The notes under the pieces: generated by a model | The model's database searches: none | Told to the model about the DNA's origin: nothing | What the model saw: the letters and a program-made list of their open reading frames with translations, nothing else | DNA from: FCB group bacterium | GTDB taxonomy: Bacteria > Zixibacteria > MSB-5A5 > GN15 > JAAZOE01 | NCBI GenBank assembly: GCA_024231695.1 | Contig: JAAEQF010000047.1 | Span: 1 to 42,495, forward strand | Length of the DNA: 42,495 bases | Direction of reading: 5' to 3' | Part shown: in pieces, positions 23,932 through 33,355 of the stretch | How the letters are laid out: every line of letters begins with the position of its first letter | Position numbering within the stretch: position 1 is the first letter of the stretch | Made by a program: the position numbers and the translations under genes

Positions 23932-24926
23932 ACAACAAGATTGCCGTTGTCGCAACGACGATCTCCGGATCGATCAAGGATTGGGGAAAGGTCAAGCGTA
24001 TCGTCCCTCTGTTTCATCAGTATGGAGAGACGGATGTTAATCTCCACACAGTGGACAGTCATGTTGATGCCCGTCACATAACCAGTGAGCTTGTTCAGTC
24101 CGGCAGCAACATTGTTATCTCCGCAGGAGGGTCGGGAACATTCAATGCCGTCCTCGAGGGCTGTTTTGACTCCGGCAGAAATCTGGACGATCTGCGGCTT
24201 GGCTTCCTGCGCAAAGGATCTGCTGATCTCATTGGCAAGGTTCTCGGAATGCCGGATGAAATCGAAAAGGCAATTAGCGTTTTTGTGAATGCGATCGACA
24301 GGAATCGAGTTGTCCCATGTGATGTCATCCGGGCTGTCAGCGAGGGAGGCGATTCTCCTGCTCGACGGTTTGTAGGTTATGGAGGGGCTGAACTGTTTGG
24401 CCGGATACCACACTATACGGAGAATCGCTTTATCAAATACTACAAGGGTTTGCTGAGCCAGGCATTCGGTGATCTCGGTCCTTTTTTTGTCGGCACCAGC
24501 CTGGCGATTATGGAAAAACTGCTTAAAACCATTGGCCGGAAGAAGCGAAACTGGAAAATTATAGCTGATGACGATCTGGTTTCTCAGGATTATTTTCAAT
24601 CCATAATCATTGTCAATGGTGACCTTGGCCCGGATCTTCCCTTTGCCAAATCCGAGCCCCTCGGCTCCGGAAAATTCTATCTTTTCGCCATCAAAGATAT
24701 TGGTGCCATCAAGTTGTTGGGGCAGTTGAAACACGCATGGAATTCGTCAATTATGGAAGAACCCCAAAAATGGGGTTTCGAATCTTTTTGCATTGAGAAG
24801 AAACTGATTCTGGAGCCCGATGGGGCCGATGTGTTCCCGGTTAATGTCGATGGTTCAACTTTGGAATGCCGTATTTCAGCCTCTTTCGAAATCTGTGACA
24901 AAATTCATCTATTATCTGCGCAGTAA
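23928..24926 (+). CDS. Diacylglycerol/sphingoid-kinase-like protein with altered GGDGT motif
   Basis: A 332-residue soluble protein of the DAGK catalytic superfamily (YegS/DgkB/LCB5 type). The nucleotide-binding hallmark GGDGT.N appears as GGSGTFN (67-73), with Ser for the Asp. A later GFLRKGSADLIGKVLGMPDEIEKAI corresponds to the family's GTGNDFA region. The C-terminal half (SQDYFQSIIIVNGDLGPDLPFA; SGKFYLFAIKDIGAIKL; VFPVNVDGSTLECR) has the usual beta-sandwich with the DGE-like end as VDGS. Length and order match the family. The changed Asp may alter or abolish phosphotransfer. It is the third gene of the coupled lipid cassette; no terminator is obvious after it. Confidence 0.85.
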   Translation: MNNKIAVVATTISGSIKDWGKVKRIVPLFHQYGETDVNLHTVDSHVDARHITSELVQSGSNIVISAGGSGTFNAVLEGCFDSGRNLDDLRLGFLRKGSADLIGKVLGMPDEIEKAISVFVNAIDRNRVVPCDVIRAVSEGGDSPARRFVGYGGAELFGRIPHYTENRFIKYYKGLLSQAFGDLGPFFVGTSLAIMEKLLKTIGRKKRNWKIIADDDLVSQDYFQSIIIVNGDLGPDLPFAKSEPLGSGKFYLFAIKDIGAIKLLGQLKHAWNSSIMEEPQKWGFESFCIEKKLILEPDGADVFPVNVDGSTLECRISASFEICDKIHLLSAQ

Positions 24927-25041
24927 GAATGCTGGAAATATCGCGTGCGTATTCTCGATCCAACACCAGCCCGGTGCCGTGATTGGCATATGATTCAATA
25001 GGTTGCGCGGTCATGTTTTCGATATATGGGCATTGGCAGCA

Positions 25042-25275
25042 AAACTGAATTTAATGCAGTTTATCTTGCCCTGAAGCTGGTCTATTTCGCTTTTGGTTTT
25101 TTGATCCTTGGAGCAAGATCTTTGAGATCGAGATTTCCAGATTCCAGAGCGTCATATAGTCTGTCGAATTTTGACTGTTCGAGGCGATCTGCTTGTTGAG
25201 GGTGCCAATTTCGGCCTCGTGCGTCGTTTGTGATTCCGCTACTTCCGCATTGATCAATAAGTACAAAATACGTGC
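25042..25275 (-). pseudogene. Decayed serine-recombinase C-terminal fragment
   Basis: Three successive frames on the minus strand join into a continuous recombinase tail. LLINAEVAESQTTHEAEIG (ending near 25200) leads into ADRLEQSKFDRLYDALESGN and LDLKDLAPRIKK (about 25190-25100) in the next frame, and then SEIDQLQGKIN (about 25095-25060) in the third. The pattern FDRLYDALESG.LDL.DLAPRI is characteristic of the coiled-coil region of large serine recombinases. At least two frameshifts break it, and no catalytic or zinc-ribbon domain remains. It marks an old mobile-element insertion between the lipid cassette and the VOC gene. Confidence 0.6.
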
Positions 25276-25333
25276 TACAGCTCTGGTCACAATTTGGCTG
25301 GCAGTACTTGTCAGGAAAGGTTCAAAATAGAGA

Positions 25334-25687
25334 CTATCGATCCGACCAGACCGCCAGCTCGTTCCCACTTGGATCGACGAAATGAAAGCGCCTTCCCCCC
25401 GGAAACTCATACTGATCCCGAACGATTCTCCCACCATTACCCTTAATACTACTCTCGATCTCTTCCAAATTCGTGGCATAAAGAACTACCAGAGGGCCAC
25501 CCGATACAACTTCCGCTGCCAAGGAAAATCCACCCCCTAATCTTCCGTCCATGAAGCACGTGTATTCCGGCCCATAGTCAGTAAACTCCCAACCGAAGAC
25601 GGCTGAATAAAACATCTTGGTTTCTTTTATGTCTGTTGCCAAAAACTCAATATAATCCACACGACGGTCATGTTCTACCTGGCTCAT
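25334..25687 (-). CDS. VOC-family (glyoxalase/bleomycin-resistance fold) protein
   Basis: 117 residues from the ATG at 25687, chosen because AAGGAGAT lies at 25691-25700; a longer frame to 25831 adds 48 residues unlike the family. The chain shows the two beta-alpha-beta-beta-beta modules of a vicinal oxygen chelate protein: VDYIEFLATDIKETKMFYSAVFGWEF opens it and RFHFVDPSGNELAVWSD closes it. The metal-binding residues are probably incomplete: an E stands in the closing strand (GNELAVW), but the first position (YIEFLATD) lacks the usual His. It looks like a small stand-alone metabolite-binding or detoxification protein. It borders a decayed recombinase, so it may have come with a mobile element. 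Confidence 0.85.
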   Translation of the reverse strand: MSQVEHDRRVDYIEFLATDIKETKMFYSAVFGWEFTDYGPEYTCFMDGRLGGGFSLAAEVVSGGPLVVLYATNLEEIESSIKGNGGRIVRDQYEFPGGRRFHFVDPSGNELAVWSDR

Positions 25688-25996
25688 AGCATCATCTCCT
25701 TTGAAATCATCAGTAACGCCGTTCAGGAATGCGTCCTGAGCGTTTACATCTTCAGGTAGTCTGGACAACGATACTTGAAATCTAACAAGTGGTATGTGCG
25801 ATGTCAATTGCCTCACGGCAGTTTTATCCATCAGTTGAGGGTTTGGCTGGAGCCCATTAAAATACTCTGCAAATGTGTCTGCTGCCTGTCATAAAAATCT
25901 TGCGCCCGGGTATGTCAGTGGATTAACTTTCTATATCAATGATTCATCACCTGTGACAGTTGCCGGTCTTTACTATCCGGCCATTAGGGAGGTTAC

Positions 25997-27711
25997 ATGC
26001 GTCTGTTGTCTACCATACTCTCGAATGTAATAATAATCGCCATAGTGCTTTTAACGGAACCTTTGTGGCCGGTTCCGATTGCGACGGCTGCAAACGGGCG
26101 GGGAAACTTGAAGAATGCACCGCCGATGATCCCATGGGCAAAGTCATCCCGAAAGGAAGCGACCATCAACCCACCGGCGATATGTGGGATGATGTCACCC
26201 AGCCCAGCGGTAATTATTATAGTGGTCTGGAGGCATTCTGCGTGTCGATAAAGACACACCTTAATGAGCTGTTTCTACCCGACTGCTTTGGAATTCTTGG
26301 CACTGAGAAAGTCGAGGCTTTACGCAAAAAAGCAGAGGAATTAGGTTGGCCTGAAGCTGTTATTCCAAAGAATTACAAACAACCGGAATACTCGTTCGAT
26401 GTGGACTTTGTGTCCGGACTTGAGAACCAGTTCCGAGAGCGTGATAATCGCCCCGTTGTCGGACGGCTGAAAGTATCAATGTACTTCGAAGGCAACGAAC
26501 GCGAGTTGGTTCACGAATGGGAGGCCGAAGGTACGCTCGACGTTGTCTCGGGCGGAAGTACCAGTTATTCAGGATATATGAATAGGTTAAGGAAAGCCTA
26601 CAAAGAAGGTCCAAGTATCACAGAAATAATCGACGAATTTGAAAAGCGCCCGGATGACTGTCAGATGAAACTGGAAGAGGAGGTGGTCAAGCTCGGGCAG
26701 GTTATTGAGATCGAGTTGAGTGATTTCAAGGATGTCATGGGTGAAACCTCACGCGAGTTCAACCGCGTGATGCTTCAGGCGCTTAACGGTAAGATTCTAA
26801 ACGGAATGCCAAGTAAATACTCTGATGGTCTGCGTATATTCCCGGTGGGCGAAGAACCTATCAAGATCAAGTATCAGGCGCCAGATAGTTGCTATACCTC
26901 CACTGATTCGTTGATAATCAACAGTACCTGCGATATTCTCGACGAAGAACGTGAGCCATATGCCGACACTGAACTCGACGAGCAGATTCAAAGCAAGGCT
27001 ATTCCACTTTTCTGTCCCGGCGTGTATGCGATCATGACGGTAACGCAGAAAAAATCGAGCAAATGGGACAAAAAAGTGCGGGGCAAGATCGACCGCAAGG
27101 ATTGGAATCAGACAACGTCACTTACTGTGCGGGTGGATTTCGATAAGGAACCGGCCGAAGTGCGCCAGTCTTTTGACCTGACAACCATGACTTCGGTACC
27201 CGACCGCTATCGATACAAGCCGGTCAAATGGACGATTAACTCGCCACAGCATAGCGGCAGCGGTAGCTCCCTTCAGAAGAAAGAGGGTGGGAATGGTATT
27301 GATTTTTTACTGGAGTCGTCATCGTCCGAAACAGGCGTTTTTACAAATCTGAGGCCGACACAGTCGGAAATAATGTTGACAATCGACGTCGACCCGGCCA
27401 CGGGAAAGGCCATGCAGGTGTCTGTCCCGGCATACGAGGCTGATTTGAACATGACTACTACCAAGAAGTGCACCAAAAAAGAACGACGCATGGTGGACGG
27501 TTATGACAAGCTGGTAACCGAAGACTGCAGTGATTCCTGGAAACATGAGAGCACATACTCGGTTGGGCACGCCGAGGATGAATGTTGGGAGATTTCAGGT
27601 GGTGACGGCATCTCAAGCATCTCCGGTGAATGTCAGCGAAGAATCGACAGGGACAACGGTTATGAGGAGATAGAGTTCCGGTGGAGTATTACAATCCAGA
27701 ATGAGTCTTAA
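25997..27711 (+). CDS. Secreted protein of unknown function with probable frameshift after the signal peptide
   Basis: The long reading frame (stop at 27711) is open from about 25960 but there begins with an implausible N-terminus. The ATG at 25997 has a perfect GGAGG site and encodes a good signal peptide (MRLLSTILSNVIIIAIVLL..., cleavage near ATA-A), but lies in a different frame. A one-base change in the G-rich run at 26096-26103 would join the two. The mature part (~550 residues) is Cys-containing, beta-rich and unrecognised. Its last ~180 residues resemble those of the gene at 28794-30743: a QSFDLTTMTS.P.RY segment, DVDPATGKA, and CWEISGGDGISSISGECQ. It opens a run of secreted paralogues. 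Function unknown; the family relation is clear. Confidence 0.65.
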
Positions 27712-27750
27712 ATGAAGCTGGAAGTAATCCTGGCAGCAAGGAGATAAGTT

Positions 27751-28740
27751 GTGAAAGATAACAGACTAACCGGTTTAATAGCAGGAACCATCTTTATACT
27801 GGCCATTAGCGTCTTTTGTGGTCAGGCGCATTCGTCGGGATTTGTAGCCGACCTGGTAGTAGTAGCAAACAGTGATACTCTGATAAGCAGGATTTTTGTA
27901 CTGGGTCAAAAATTTCGCATTGAGACAGAAGAAGATGGTCAGCAAATTGTCGTCATCGTCGAGCAGGAGACGGGCATAACCAAAGTGATTAACATAGACG
28001 AAAAGGCATATCTGAAAGTGCCCGCCAATGACATGAGAAGCCATGATAATGATCCCTTCAGTAGTCTGAGATACACGTTGACCATACCCGATGCCGAAAT
28101 CAAGCAACTCGGAACGGAAACGGTTTCCGGTGTTGAATGTGAAAAAAAAACAGTCTCGTATGACGGCATCGACTACTTCACTCAGTGGGTGTCAGAGCAG
28201 CATGAACTCCCTCTGAAGATCATTGCACTCAACGAGCCTGACAATCTGGTGAAAATGACAAACATCAAGGATAGTACTATTGGTGATGAGCTGTTCGAGG
28301 TGCCGGAAGAGTACACTGCGGTGGGTGGAGAGCAATCCCAAACTCAAGATCAGTTCGTGGAAAGAGAACCAGTTTTCCCGGAGTGGATGAAGGATGCATC
28401 TGCGGCGGAATTGGTGGAGCTTCCGATGAAAAAAGAATTGCTGGCGGGTGAGATGATTCGTATCAAGGTCCTGGCTGGCAAGGATATCTTTGTTCTCGCA
28501 ATCAACAACAACGATGGCAAATCCGTTTTTCTGGCTATTCCTTGTCTGGGCGGCCAACCTATCGACGATCCTTCCAAAGTGTTTGCAGAATATGGTGAAA
28601 CCAGGATGTATCGCATGGAAATACAAGATCAGGCATGGCCGATGAATTTAACGGAAACACCCGACCAGGCTGACGAGGTTCTGATACGTGTGGATAAGGG
28701 TCAAGTCAATATGTTGACCCAGTATACCAATAAGCCGTAG
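27751..28740 (+). CDS. Secreted DUF4412-like protein (paralogue of 30818-31807)
   Basis: A 329-residue exported protein starting with GTG (27751) behind AAGGAG. The signal peptide covers residues 1-27 (cleavage near AHS). The N-terminal ~200 residues resemble DUF4412/LolA-like beta domains: FVADLVVVANSDTLISRIFVLGQKFRIE, then VINIDEKAYLKVP and SGVECEKKTVSYDG. The C-terminal 110 residues form a second module (ELLAGEMIRIKVLAGKDIFVLAINN...) ending VLIRVDKGQVNM. It is the same length as, and similar throughout to, the minus-strand protein 2 kb downstream. It sits between two larger secreted paralogues and is probably co-transcribed with them. Role in the envelope unknown. Confidence 0.8.
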   Translation: MKDNRLTGLIAGTIFILAISVFCGQAHSSGFVADLVVVANSDTLISRIFVLGQKFRIETEEDGQQIVVIVEQETGITKVINIDEKAYLKVPANDMRSHDNDPFSSLRYTLTIPDAEIKQLGTETVSGVECEKKTVSYDGIDYFTQWVSEQHELPLKIIALNEPDNLVKMTNIKDSTIGDELFEVPEEYTAVGGEQSQTQDQFVEREPVFPEWMKDASAAELVELPMKKELLAGEMIRIKVLAGKDIFVLAINNNDGKSVFLAIPCLGGQPIDDPSKVFAEYGETRMYRMEIQDQAWPMNLTETPDQADEVLIRVDKGQVNMLTQYTNKP

Positions 28741-28793
28741 TCAGGTTTTGCCGGACAGAGAATCAGAAATTATCCCAAATGAGGAGTGAGGTC

Positions 28794-30743
28794 ATGGTCA
28801 GACAAAGTATTAGAATATGTAGTATCGCTTTGGGACTTGCTTTTCTTGCGGTTCTGTATCAACCCGCATTTGCCCAGGAAGATGAATGCTCAACACCTAC
28901 GGTAGCTGTAAGAATACAGCAAATCTTTGATTATCCTGATGATATAGGCATTGGCTCTGTTTTTGATGAACTCAACAAGAAGGTTAAAAAACCAAAGAAA
29001 AAAGAGGAATGGCGGGCTGAAATCGAGGCGGCGGTGATAGCAGAACTTCGGAAAAATTCTCAAGAAATTAAATTTATTCAGAATGGCTCCGATTGCGATT
29101 ACTTCTTCAGATATATTCTGATACCATATGGCGTTGGCGAAGAGTTTGAAGTGCGTCCGGGTGTGTGGAGCAGCGAATTTGTAGGTTTTTTGATGCTATC
29201 GTGCCTGGGTACTGAGAAATCGTGTATCGGATATCGTCCAAGGCTAGTATTATGCATCTGTCAGGGTGAAAACCGGGATATCTTTCAGGCAATTATCAGC
29301 AACGTTGGATATTATGGAAATTTAAAGATGAGAATTGCAAGGTATGAGAAGAGATTCCCGGTACCACCCAGAGGTCCCAAAATAAACAGGTCTCTTGATC
29401 GGGATTATGTATCACCCCTGGAAGGAGAAACCGAACTAAACATCAAAGTTCAGGTAACCAATTGCAAGGGGGATCCTGTCTTTGACAGATATCATCGGGA
29501 ACAGAAAGTTCTCTATCAAAGAAAAACAAAAAGAGGTGAACTCACAGCTGACGAGGATTTTAATTACTACGATTTGGTGGACAAGCATAATAGCGATGCC
29601 AATTATCTAGTTCTAGGTATTTACCAGCCTAAAGGAGTATCTGCAAGATACACCCTTCAGAAAGGCATCGAAGCCAGTCTGGATAGTGTTGAGATAAAAA
29701 CATGCGGGCGTAAAAAAGACGCTATTGATACGGCCGAAGTTAAGATCATGGGACTGGATTTAAAAGTTTCTGCTCGCAAGAAGGAACTACTACCGATGCA
29801 GAGCACACAAATCGATATCAGTTTTAACAAGATTGGTCAGGAAGGCGGAAAAATCCCCATAGCCGGTAAAACGGTTCAGATTAAGGTCAGCGGACTGGTC
29901 AACGGCACAGTTTACCCACAGGGGGATGTTGAAACCAATTCACGCGGCCAAGCGACCCTTACATATACAGCCGGTGATCAGGATGAGGAAGTTACCTTCC
30001 GGGCCAAATTCCAGCCGAAGAAATTCAAGGAATTCGTCCAGGACAAAGCCAAGGTAAAAGTCATTAAGTTTGATCGACTCTGCCAGATAACCAGGAAATC
30101 CTCTCATACTACCGACTATACAGAAAACTTATATAATGAGGTTAGAACGCACAAATGGACCGAAATCTCGGAAATCACGATATCAGTAACCTTTAACGAT
30201 AATCCGAGGGTAGATATTGCGTTTGATCCGGTAACGATGCAGAGTAAGCCCCGTCGGTATGTGTATTACGTGGATGATTACTGGATCAGCTCAAGCTACC
30301 ACACGGGTAGTGGGAGTAGGGAGGAAACGGTCGGCAGCGGCGAGCATATTCAAAGGCATATTTCTTCATCAAATAACCAAAATGGGACGTTTCAGGATCT
30401 TCAACCGAGCAACGATGATGCTCGGATGACAGTAACGGTTGACCCGGCCACCGGCAAGGCCACTGAAATCGGTCTTCCTTCTTTTGGTGCTGTGATCTCC
30501 ATAATGAACCAAAGCGATTGCGATGGCGAGAAACGGGTGGAGGGCCGACTGGAACCGTTTGACTGCAGCAGTACCAATCAATACACCCAAGATTTTCCAA
30601 TTCAGTCGTTCCGGGAGAAATGTATGGAAATCTCTGGTGGTGATGGCGTACAGATAATAAGGGGTCAGTGCAGAGAAAACAAAAACACCAGCCAAGGCTC
30701 TAAAGAAGAGAGTTTTGAGTGGGTTATATATATCAAAAAATGA
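28794..30743 (+). CDS. Large secreted protein with Ig-like domain
   Basis: 649 residues from the ATG at 28794, for which GAGGAGTGAGG provides the ribosome site; an ATG at 28779 lies within that site. The signal peptide ends near AFAQ. An N-terminal ~250-residue region is unrecognised and may bind a small ligand. It is followed by a bacterial Ig-like beta domain (about 325-430: LKVSARKKELLPMQSTQIDI, then GTVYPQGDVETNSRGQATLTYTAG). The C-terminal ~190 residues match those of the 25997-27711 protein, with DVDPATGKA in that one versus TVDPATGKA here, and EISGGDGVQIIRGQC. A strong hairpin follows the stop. An extracellular or periplasmic structural role is likely. Confidence 0.8.
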   Translation: MVRQSIRICSIALGLAFLAVLYQPAFAQEDECSTPTVAVRIQQIFDYPDDIGIGSVFDELNKKVKKPKKKEEWRAEIEAAVIAELRKNSQEIKFIQNGSDCDYFFRYILIPYGVGEEFEVRPGVWSSEFVGFLMLSCLGTEKSCIGYRPRLVLCICQGENRDIFQAIISNVGYYGNLKMRIARYEKRFPVPPRGPKINRSLDRDYVSPLEGETELNIKVQVTNCKGDPVFDRYHREQKVLYQRKTKRGELTADEDFNYYDLVDKHNSDANYLVLGIYQPKGVSARYTLQKGIEASLDSVEIKTCGRKKDAIDTAEVKIMGLDLKVSARKKELLPMQSTQIDISFNKIGQEGGKIPIAGKTVQIKVSGLVNGTVYPQGDVETNSRGQATLTYTAGDQDEEVTFRAKFQPKKFKEFVQDKAKVKVIKFDRLCQITRKSSHTTDYTENLYNEVRTHKWTEISEITISVTFNDNPRVDIAFDPVTMQSKPRRYVYYVDDYWISSSYHTGSGSREETVGSGEHIQRHISSSNNQNGTFQDLQPSNDDARMTVTVDPATGKATEIGLPSFGAVISIMNQSDCDGEKRVEGRLEPFDCSSTNQYTQDFPIQSFREKCMEISGGDGVQIIRGQCRENKNTSQGSKEESFEWVIYIKK

Positions 30744-30746
30744 AAT

Positions 30747-30775
30747 CAGGTGTCGGGTAAATTGCCCGACACCTG
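30747..30775. terminator. Terminator between convergent genes
   Basis: CAGGTGTCGGG (30747-30757) pairs perfectly with CCCGACACCTG (30765-30775) around a 7-base loop, with a short T-run a few bases on. It serves the plus-strand secreted-protein gene and may also serve the minus-strand gene ending at 30818. Confidence 0.75.
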
Positions 30776-30817
30776 TAGAGATTTTATCAAACTGATCCGG
30801 CGTTCGAATTCGGCTCG

Positions 30818-31807
30818 TTATGGCTTCTTGTTATACTCAATCTTCATCATAACCTGCCCCTGATCGACACGAATCAGCACCATATCCGCCTGATCGGGAG
30901 TTTCGGTCAGAGTAGTCGGCCGGGCTTGACCTTCCATCATCAGATTATAAGTGCGGGTTCCCCCATATTCAGAGAATACGACCGAAGGATCTTCTATCGG
31001 TTTGCCGTTCAGACAGGGAATAGCATTAAAAGTGGAATTGCCGCCGTGGTTGTTGATTCCATTAACAAAGATGTCCTTACCGGCCATGACTTCGACACGG
31101 ATCATCTCGCCGGCCAGCATAACTTTCTCCAGGGGAAGCTGTACCAGCTCGGCTGAGGCGGCATCCTTCATCCACTCCGGAAACCCGGAATCCTGTTTCA
31201 CAGGCTCGGCCGGAGCAGCAGGCGGGTCATCGCCCATTATAGTATAACCTTCCGGCACAACAAACAGGCCGTCATCAATGGCGGTTTCCTTGATATTGGC
31301 CAACTCTATCACCATATCGACTGTAGCGTGAGCCACGATTTTCAGAGGGAAATCGTGTTGGCTTGACACCCACTGAGTGATGAGATCATTTCCGCCATAC
31401 GAAACTACCGACTTGTCGCACTCTACACCCGCGACGGTTTCCTTGCCCAGCGGCTTGACGCTTGCATCCGGTATGGCCGCCGTATATTTCAGGCTCTGGA
31501 AGGGATCGTTGGCGAGGCTGCCGAAGTCGTCACAGGGCATCTCCATGTAGGCCTTTTCGCTGATGTTGATCGCCTGTGTCACATTGGTTTCCTGATTGAC
31601 GATAATGAAAATTTGTTGACCGTTTTCCATCAATTCCATTCGATACTTGAGTCCCTTGACGAAGATCTTGCTAACCGTTGTGTCACTATCGCCGATTTCG
31701 AGCATGTCGGCGGAGAATTCGGCCGATAACGCCTGACCGCAGAACACTGTCACGATAATCATGGTGACGGCCACGGTCAGCCTTTTTGCATACATTCTTC
31801 TGATCAC
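30818..31807 (-). CDS. Secreted DUF4412-like protein (inverted paralogue of 27751-28740)
   Basis: A 329-residue protein with a GTG start at 31807 behind GGAGGAACC. The signal peptide ends near ALSA. It follows the same plan as its plus-strand relative: FSADMLEIGDSDTTVSKIFV, then INISEKAYMEMP and AGVECDKSVVSYGG. A proline-rich hinge (PPAAPAEPVK) leads to the second module, which ends VLIRVDQGQVMM. The two genes face each other across the Ig-like protein gene and are in inverted orientation, so they arose by duplication with rearrangement. It lies 52 bases after the LemA gene in the same direction and is probably the last gene of that operon. Function unknown. Confidence 0.8.
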   Translation of the reverse strand: MIRRMYAKRLTVAVTMIIVTVFCGQALSAEFSADMLEIGDSDTTVSKIFVKGLKYRMELMENGQQIFIIVNQETNVTQAINISEKAYMEMPCDDFGSLANDPFQSLKYTAAIPDASVKPLGKETVAGVECDKSVVSYGGNDLITQWVSSQHDFPLKIVAHATVDMVIELANIKETAIDDGLFVVPEGYTIMGDDPPAAPAEPVKQDSGFPEWMKDAASAELVQLPLEKVMLAGEMIRVEVMAGKDIFVNGINNHGGNSTFNAIPCLNGKPIEDPSVVFSEYGGTRTYNLMMEGQARPTTLTETPDQADMVLIRVDQGQVMMKIEYNKKP

Positions 31808-31859
31808 GGTTCCTCCCTATGTAAAGAGCCTCTGTTTATTTCCGTATATCAATGCGGAA

Positions 31860-32426
31860 TCAGAAATCGACCTCCACGTCCGCCCGGTCGGATTCGTCGG
31901 CCTGAAATAATTCCCGGGGGGTGTAGCCGAGCATCCGGGCTACAAACATATCCGGGATTTGCTCGATGCGGATATTGAAAGTGTTGACCGAATCGTTGTA
32001 GAATTCACGACGGTCGGCAATCTGGTTTTCAATTTCGCTGATCCGGTTCTGGAATTGGGCGAAACTTCGGTCGGCTTTCAGTTCGGGATAGTTTTCGGCA
32101 ACGGCAAACAGTGATTTCAGGGTCGAGGTCATCATATTATCAGCCTTGGCCTTGTCGCCGATAGTCTGGGCCTTCATAAATGCGGTCCGGGCCTCGGTGA
32201 CTTTGGTCAATACGCCTTCCTCGTACTTCATGTATCCCTTGACCGTGTTCATCAGCTTGGTCAGTTCATCATGGCGTTGCTTGAGAAGCACATCGATATT
32301 ACTCCAGGCCTTCTTGATATTGTTCTTCAGCCTGATCAGCGAGTTGTAGATTCCAATGAGCCAGCCAATAATCACAACGACTACGAGAATCGCCACGAGG
32401 CCAACTACGGTCCAGATTGTAGTCAT
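31860..32426 (-). CDS. lemA: LemA family membrane-anchored protein
   Basis: A 188-residue protein of the LemA family. The N-terminus is a single membrane helix (residues 4-26, VVGLVAILVVVVIIGWLIGIYN) followed by the family motif YNSLIRLKNNIKKAWSNIDVLLKQRHDEL and a long helical bundle. The conserved YPELKADRSFAQFQNRISEIENQIADRREFYNDSVNTFN lies near residues 108-150. The helical part faces the periplasm or cytoplasm depending on topology; the molecular role of LemA is not settled. Start ATG at 32426 with GGAAGG, only four bases after the GIDE gene. LemA beside a GIDE-domain protein is a common pair in bacteria and archaea. Confidence 0.95.
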   Translation of the reverse strand: MTTIWTVVGLVAILVVVVIIGWLIGIYNSLIRLKNNIKKAWSNIDVLLKQRHDELTKLMNTVKGYMKYEEGVLTKVTEARTAFMKAQTIGDKAKADNMMTSTLKSLFAVAENYPELKADRSFAQFQNRISEIENQIADRREFYNDSVNTFNIRIEQIPDMFVARMLGYTPRELFQADESDRADVEVDF

Positions 32427-32430
32427 ATGA

Positions 32431-33261
32431 TCAACCTTCCGGTATGATACCGAGATTCATTAGTAAAATCACTATTCCAGCGGCCAGAAATATCCCGCCG
32501 AAGATAAAACAGGTGCGTACTGTTTTTTTCAAACTTGCCAGTACCGCTTTTTCGCCCTTATCCGAAATAATGAAGGTCTTCTCATTCTTACCCCGGCGAA
32601 TAACAACACCGTCCGGCGTCGTGGGATCGGCGGCGGCGGTTCCCAGTACAAACAAGTTGTCATCTGGTTCGATGATGTACTCGTAGTATTTCCTGTCGCC
32701 TATTCTGATAGACTGCAGTCCCTGTCTTTCAGACATCGGTACCAGATCTGAGTCATCGATATTCAGAGAACCCGGATCCTGGGGGTCGAAATTCTTCAGG
32801 GCCTCGATGATCTTGGGTATCGCCTTGAGAGAACCTATCAATCCTTCGCCCTTTTGATAAAAGGCGTTCTTGTACGAAACCACGAATTCAGCTTTGTCCG
32901 GCTCCACTAATGCTTTTCCGGTGTCATCCTTGGCGAAGAAGGGCACATGACTTTCACCAGAACCAACCTCTTCCCACTTGCGTGAGGTGCCCTTACCGCT
33001 TGAGGAGCTTGATTGGCGGTATTCCTTGATCTGCCACTTGTAGTACACACATTCTGTTTTTGAAAAGGGCGATCTGATTAGTTGATCTGCTTCAACATTT
33101 CCATGGATTTCGACCACTCCCATGGCCATCGATCTGATTTTCGAGCGAGGTATATCTCGAATCACACGAAGCTTACGCCATTTAAAGAACCCCAGAAAAA
33201 ATACGAAGCCCCCAATCAACGTAAAAGCTGCTGCCATCAGGTAATCTTCACTGGTTGCCAT
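32431..33261 (-). CDS. GIDE (MUL1/E3-ligase-like) domain membrane protein
   Basis: 276 residues from the ATG at 33261, with GGAG seven bases upstream; a TTG two codons earlier is less likely. An N-terminal helix (about 8-24) precedes the GIDE domain: IPRSKIRSMAMGVVEIHGNV, then FSKTECVYYKWQIKEYR and VPFFAKDDTG, with a central insert rich in Lys and Ser. A last helix lies near the C-terminus (CFIFGGIFLAAGIVILLMNLG). Bacterial members lack the RING finger of the eukaryotic MUL1 ligase, so no ubiquitin role is implied. It pairs with LemA directly downstream, which suggests a shared membrane-associated function, possibly in envelope stress or membrane organisation. Confidence 0.87.
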   Translation of the reverse strand: MATSEDYLMAAAFTLIGGFVFFLGFFKWRKLRVIRDIPRSKIRSMAMGVVEIHGNVEADQLIRSPFSKTECVYYKWQIKEYRQSSSSSGKGTSRKWEEVGSGESHVPFFAKDDTGKALVEPDKAEFVVSYKNAFYQKGEGLIGSLKAIPKIIEALKNFDPQDPGSLNIDDSDLVPMSERQGLQSIRIGDRKYYEYIIEPDDNLFVLGTAAADPTTPDGVVIRRGKNEKTFIISDKGEKAVLASLKKTVRTCFIFGGIFLAAGIVILLMNLGIIPEG

Positions 33262-33355
33262 TGACAATCTCCGGTCAATAGGTCATTCGTTTGAGAATAC
33301 CGCCATCTGCTTCAGGTAATCGGCCGCGGCATTCTGAACACCGAAAATGGGACAA

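Noticed and set aside
25276-25479. Single-frame extension of the recombinase-like frame into the VOC gene
   Set aside because: The part overlapping the VOC gene is out of frame with a well-supported protein; only the part beyond the VOC stop resembles a recombinase, and only across frames.
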